Shown: one piece after another, positions 59,172 through 64,000 of the stretch | Layout: every line of letters begins with the position of its first letter | Position numbering within the stretch: the first letter of the stretch is position 1 | Origin: Aedes albopictus | Taxonomy: Eukaryota > Arthropoda > Insecta > Diptera > Culicidae | NCBI RefSeq assembly: GCF_035046485.1 | Contig: NC_085137.1 | Span: forward strand, 135,660,703 to 135,724,702 | Direction of reading: 5' to 3' | Length of the DNA: 64,000 nt | Translations under genes and position numbers: made by a program | Notes under the pieces: generated by a model | Databases searched by the model: none | The model's input: only the letters and a program-made list of their open reading frames with translations | What the model was told of the DNA's origin: nothing

Positions 59172-60031
59172 TCAGTTTTTGTTTTTGGAAGGAACAACCG
59201 ACTGACTACGATGTGATTGCCTCCATAGAACTGACATTCTAGTGCAGATGTACCGTATGTGTGTTTCAAGAATATTCGTTTAAAGAGTTACATTAAAATC
59301 TGCCTCTTGAGTTATTGCTTTGCACCGTTCCATCACAAAACATAATTTATCCCTATGGGTTCCGGACTGGGATGTCCATAATTCGAATACGTACTTTCGT
59401 TTGAGGACAAAAAAGTACGCGTTTCCTACAAACATAGATAATGCCAAAATATTGCTAAAATTCTTGAAAATAAACGAAAAAAATAACTATCATCTTTAAT
59501 CAAGCGGGGTGAATTTATATGCAAATATTTGCAGTTAATTCCTTCACAGCTTCAAAGTGTAGTCCAAAACCAATCATTTAAGACCGGCCGAACGATTAAA
59601 AGTGGTTAAGAACACATTTGAAAGATAAAATGATTATAAACAATGGTAAAAATCTAAGGCAAAGAAACACCACTACCTCTTGCGTACTATATGAAATGAA
59701 AAACACCAAAAATTATTCTTTAATTCACTAGAATTGTAATAAATACCTGAGTTGAGAACCTCCATGGAGAAATCAAATTGAAAAATCACTTTGCGTTGCT
59801 CTAAGGTGATAATGCAAATATCGCAAAAACACGTGCTTTTCAGTCTGGTTTTAAAACTGTCAAACAATACCACAAACCACGAGCGCTACTGGAAACAATA
59901 AACTATACATGCACATGAAAATGATTCTCCTGCAATCTAGGGGTTATGCACGATTGGTAGAAACACAAAAACTCGAAAAATAAGACAACTTTTTTTTCAT
60001 TTTTGGCCTATGGCGGTACCACTGTGCGATG

Positions 60032-60534
60032 GTAGAGACCGTAGATCGTGGGTAGAGCTTAGGGATGTCCATAACTATATATGTGCTAATTTTGTCTAGT
60101 ATTGCGGATTTTTAGAAAAATTTCCACTCTGCGGTAGCCGCCGAGTTCTACCGCAGCTGTCAAAGCCCTACCGCAGGCTTGAAAATCATCCTATCATTGA
60201 AACTGAAGGCCAAATCAAAGCATGCTTGCAAGGTGAATTGAACTGAAAACCAACAACAAACAATGATCATCGGCGTCGTATCCAAGGCTATCCAAGGCAT
60301 CGCTAGGGCTCGCTAAGGTAGATCGATGATACCTCAGTGAAAATCAGTAGTCTGACAGCTGCGGTAGCTTTTCGTTCTACCGTAAAACGGAAAGTTTTCT
60401 CTAAATTAGCAATATGTGTAACTACATGGCTCTGCATTAGTATGGCCTGGTTTTTCGTTGAATTGAAGCATTTTTTTTTACTATTTTAGCCATTTCGTCT
60501 TGGGACCATTGGGCGCGCAGTTTATTGATATCTA
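60032..60534. other. Continuation of DNA interrupted by Transib
   Basis: It contains repeated GCGGTAG / CTACCGCAG words (60,130-60,175 and 60,360-60,385), some in inverted orientation, suggesting an old inverted-repeat element. No gene is seen. Confidence 0.3.
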
Positions 60535-60542
60535 CTTTTTAG

Positions 60543-61127
60543 CAGAGCGTTCATGATTAACAAAAATTTTAATCATGATTAATCATTGATGATTGAAATT
60601 CCAATTTTGGTGATTATTGATTATGATTAATGATTAATTTGATTTTAAGGATGATTAAAGATTATGATTAATGATTAAAATTGGTTTTATCTGTGATTAT
60701 TGATTATGATTAATGATTAAAAATTGCTCATTGATTAAAAATCATGATTAATCATGATTAATCAATCACAATAAACTGGATATGATAAAAATATATTTAT
60801 TGTTCAACATGGTTTTGAAGTTTCCGAAGTAAAAGGTACCTCTGTCCGGGATATATTTGAAAAAAGAATCATAAATTATATTACTTAGAACAGCATTGGA
60901 ACCAATATAAATTGGATCATATATTTTATATGATGAATGATTAATGATTGATTAATATTTTTTCTTATGATTATGATTACTGATTAATGATTAGATTGCA
61001 AAAACAGTGTGATTAAGATTAATGATTAATGATTAAATGAGATTTTTTTGTGATTATGATTAATGATTTAATCTTAATCATTAATCATTAATCATGATTA
61101 AATTTATGATTAATCATTAACGCTCTG
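60543..61127. mobile_element. 585-bp hAT-type MITE filled with TGATTAA repeats
   Basis: The ends are CAGAGCGTT and AACGCTCTG, and CTTTTTAG flanks both sides (60,535-60,542 and 61,128-61,135), an 8-bp duplication. Most of the interior is a tandem and palindromic array of TGATTAATGATTAA / GATTATGATTAA words that runs up to both termini, broken by a unique stretch at about 60,770-60,930. It has no coding capacity. Confidence 0.85.
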
Positions 61128-61322
61128 CTTTTTAGGCTTACATTATCACATGTTAAAAATCAAAGATGTTTTTTTTGTAGTGCTAGAATATAGACATTGA
61201 CTGATACACCGTCGTAAAAAATAGTCATATATATCTCAAGTTTAACGTGTGATAGCGCCTTGAACTTTTCGCATTTTTTCCTGCCGTACCCTGTATAGGA
61301 GTCTTGACTATATTTGTATAAT

Positions 61323-61520
61323 GTGAATATAGAACGAAGCCACACCTTGAATTTTCAAAAGCACAAATCTGAGGAACCAAAAATCGCACCGAGCTGAAAA
61401 GTTAATCGATTGGTCACTCGCTGGTGGTGACCAATCGATCAATTTTTCAGCTCAGTGCGATATTTGGTTCTTCAGATTTGTGCTTTTGAAAATTTAAGGT
61501 GTGGCTTCGTTCTACATTCA
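61323..61520. repeat. 198-bp hairpin MITE
   Basis: GAACGAAGCCACACCTTGAA at the left pairs with the mirror block at the right. The arms of about 85 bp continue through TTTTCAAAAGCACAAATCTG and GATTGGTCAC to a short loop at about 61,422. The same 61-codon frame start appears on both strands. Confidence 0.8.
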
Positions 61521-64000
61521 CCATAATGAACAAGCATACCAATGCAGCATGCCCAAACAATGTTACAACTGCAAAGATGCTTGATCAGATTATAAATCGT
61601 AACCACTCATCTTTGATTGCTTATCTCACATCGTGTTTACTCGACTTATGCATATTTCTCAACTTCGTCATTGAAACGAAATCAAACTGCCTTTATGATA
61701 CCTAACAACAAACCACAAATAGTCAAACCTACAATCAATCAATAATGATAATATATTTCCACGCATAATTGTACATGACAACAATGCCGGAAAATTTTCA
61801 GCACGGCACTAAACTCTCGTGCACAACGACAAAACACTTTCCCTTCGGTTTGCCGAAACTCTTCCACGTTTAACTTACTTAATAGGGGAAAACCCCGGTG
61901 ACGACCTGTTTATAGTTTCCGTTTGTGTATAGCCCAATTTTCCTTCACGCATCGAGTTCTCGCCCCATCCCTCTCACCACACACGTTAGAATGACTTTCG
62001 TTTCCACTACTGAGCGGAAGTTGTAGCGGCACACGTACCTTCCATCATACATACAGTAGGTACAACGCATCACCTTGTCTATAAATATTTCGATTAAACA
62101 AAATTCAACATAGGACTAGCAACAGAGATCCACCCCGTCCGGCGTGCTGACTGCATCGGCTTTCCTAAATCCATCCAACACAACCAGCACCCACCATGGC
62201 ATTCCATATCTAGTCTCAGTCTAGCTGGCAGTGCCAGTCAATAAACGGCGCGGCGTCTCCGACCGACGACCCAGCAGCAACAGCAATACCCTGTGCACGG
62301 TTTATTTGCGTAAATCAATCCCCCGCCCAAACTATAGGAACTGAATCCGTCCGGTGTGATGGAATGGAATAAGGAGATATTGATATAAAATACAACGTTC
62401 CTTTCATTATTTTTCCCTCCCAAAGATTTCACGAGGAACCTGCAGGAGTTCCGGGATTTCTTCCAGAGGGTTTCCTGGCATTACTCCCTGTAAGTTCCTC
62501 GCACAATTTCTCCTACTGTAACATCTGCATTTTCAGTAAGACATTTTAGGATTGGTAGGACTTCTCCTAAGGTTCCTTCCGGGAACTTATTTCAGTTGCA
62601 TAATGAACAAGTGCGGAAAAGCAAGACATTATGATACCGAAATAAGTTATATGAAATTGAAATTATGATACTGAATTGCATGAAGCATATGTGTTTTCAT
62701 TATGGACACTATGCATACCATGGACTATACATAATTTTAGAGTTCCTAATGGTATACGCATTCTAGCTCATCCTCCCCTAGGTATAAATCGCACATGAAT
62801 ATCGTAGATACCGAAAAAACCGAATTTGTTTAGCGAATTCATACAACATCCACGACGCACACTGGGGCAGAACTGAAAATACATGGAAAAAACCTCTAGC
62901 TCGTCGAGATGTCGAGATACTCATTTGGTGTCTTCAGAGAAAATATTTCTATGAACATGGTCGATATTCTGAGCGGTAGTCAATTTTTCTTACGTTATTC
63001 GCATAAAAGTCCTATAAGTCATTTTGGACAAATTACATTTTAGCGATATGGTGTCTTCGGCAAAGTTGTTCGGCTATTTATGCTGACAAAGTTTGCTGAA
63101 GATGTCAAATTTCCAAAGCCTACTATTCTTGAGATATTAACCGATTTATAAAATACCTACCTAAAATCGAAATTTTTCATTAAAATACGTTTTTAAACAA
63201 ATTTAATGTCCGTTTTTGAGTTATAATAACGAAAAATACTAAAATAAAACATATATCGAGGAAATTTGTTGGAAAACATAAAATATACATTGATTTTATA
63301 TAGAAAGTTCCCGAAAATCACGCAAAATGTATATAGGACGATCTTGCAGTCGGGCAAGTTCGGGCAAGTTTTTTTCATCGGCAATCACCTAAAAAATACA
63401 TTAGCTTTCATTTAAAAAATTTTCACAGACATGATATTTAATGATTTTTTATAAATTGAGTTCGAAGTTTTGCTGTGTTGGGTAAATTAGTACAAAACTT
63501 ATGTTCAGAAAATACTACGTTTTAAGATGCCAAGTGAACCATAAAAGGTATAAATACAATCTAGTAATAGATTTAGTTGTTTCTTATCTCCAAACAAATT
63601 GTAAAACACAAAAATGTCCCAAATGCCGCCAATAAAAGCATGCCATGATTTTATCGTTCGTTAATGATTTATTCACACGTAATGGTGTATTTGCGTGATG
63701 ATTCAACGACTATTTTACAACACATCCAGATTTTGTAGAGATCTAGACATATGTTTGCTTCCTGTGATGGCCACTAATTTGAAAGACAGCTAAATAATAC
63801 AGGAATCAAATAACAAAGAATAGTTATTCACTGGTATATTTCTGATGAATTGTTATTAATTTTGCTTAGTACGCAAAATATTTAAATATTCAGTACGTAC
63901 GACTAGGGTAAAATAATTGAAAAACTTTTCTACATTTTTTACCCACATGCTTTTGAGTTTTTAGATCATTGAATACATTTATTTATGCTTATAACCATGG
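61521..64000. other. No supported gene
   Basis: 61,900-62,330 is moderately GC-rich with short frames only. 62,420-62,590 is a short TTCCTCCAG/GGAACTTCC minisatellite like that at 4.3-4.9 kb. 62,930-63,110 carries GGTGTCTTCGGCAAAGTTGT, the phrase shared with the fold-back elements. The rest is AT-rich without recognised features. Confidence 0.35.

Larger units (their letters stand above)
56940..60026 (-). mobile_element. Transib transposon, both ends present, 5-bp target duplication
   Basis: The left end is CACAGTGGTTCC and the right end, reverse-complemented, CACAGTGGTACC. CGATG flanks both (56,935-56,939 and 60,027-60,031). A 5-bp GC-containing duplication and CAC-starting termini are the Transib signature, and here the first seven bases equal the V(D)J signal heptamer CACAGTG. 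Length is 3,087 bp. The transposase frame lies on minus at 59,171-57,423 and is broken. Confidence 0.85.

Overview
The window looks like a chromosome fragment from a mosquito, most likely a culicine such as Aedes. Real genes have 53-207 bp GT..AG introns. The space between them is filled with degenerate retroelements, tRNA-related SINEs of the Feilai type, short inverted-repeat transposons (MITEs), fold-back elements and GGTTTCAG-type minisatellites. I saw no bacterial operon structure, rRNA, true tRNA gene or CRISPR array. The species call is an inference from repeat style and gene family.

The host genes form one cluster of acyl-CoA synthetases of the ACSF2 (mitochondrial medium-chain acyl-CoA ligase, AMP-binding) family. 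They are unit A (9440-11512, +) with a second 3' cassette B directly behind it (11616-13111, +), gene C (18395-20455, +), gene D (36612-38647, +) and gene E (47302-45181, -). C, D and E each reconstruct to a complete six-exon frame. Each begins with a 44-nt first exon that ends after the second base of a codon and encodes a short Arg/Lys-containing, mitochondrial-presequence-like start. C and D have identical sizes for all six exons (44/166/129/230/366/805), so they are a recent duplicate pair pushed 16 kb apart by transposons. B has no 5' exons of its own but has an intact acceptor in the right phase, so A and B could share 5' exons by alternative splicing.

Layout. 0.4-6.1 kb: a Ty3/gypsy LTR, primer site and gag fragment on +, meeting a broken gypsy pol on -, which is itself split by a 1.67-kb inverted-repeat element. 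7.46-9.31 kb: a 1.85-kb fold-back element just upstream of unit A. 13-18 kb: small hairpin repeats and minisatellite. 20.8-23.1 kb: a LINE with RNase H carrying two nested MITEs. 23.6-27.9 kb: fold-back, MITEs, a LINE 5' fragment and SINE. 28.09-34.07 kb: a 6-kb fold-back element with 143-bp tandem repeats and a nested core (pogo/mariner-like, Helitron, SINE). 38.8-45 kb: minisatellites holding a LINE on -. 48.3-50.4 kb: a LINE 5' half with a 714-bp MITE. 52-56.4 kb: SINE, piggyBac-type MITE and Helitron. 56,940-60,026: a Transib (RAG1-like) transposon with CACAGTG ends and a 5-bp target duplication. 60,543-61,127: a hAT-type MITE full of TGATTAA repeats. 61.3-64 kb: a hairpin and AT-rich DNA with no recognisable gene.

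The synthetase genes probably act in parallel rather than as a pathway: each would activate fatty or related acids to acyl-CoA, probably in mitochondria, with paralogues differing in substrate or tissue. The most informative items are the A/B shared-exon architecture, the Transib copy with both ends intact, and the large nested fold-back.
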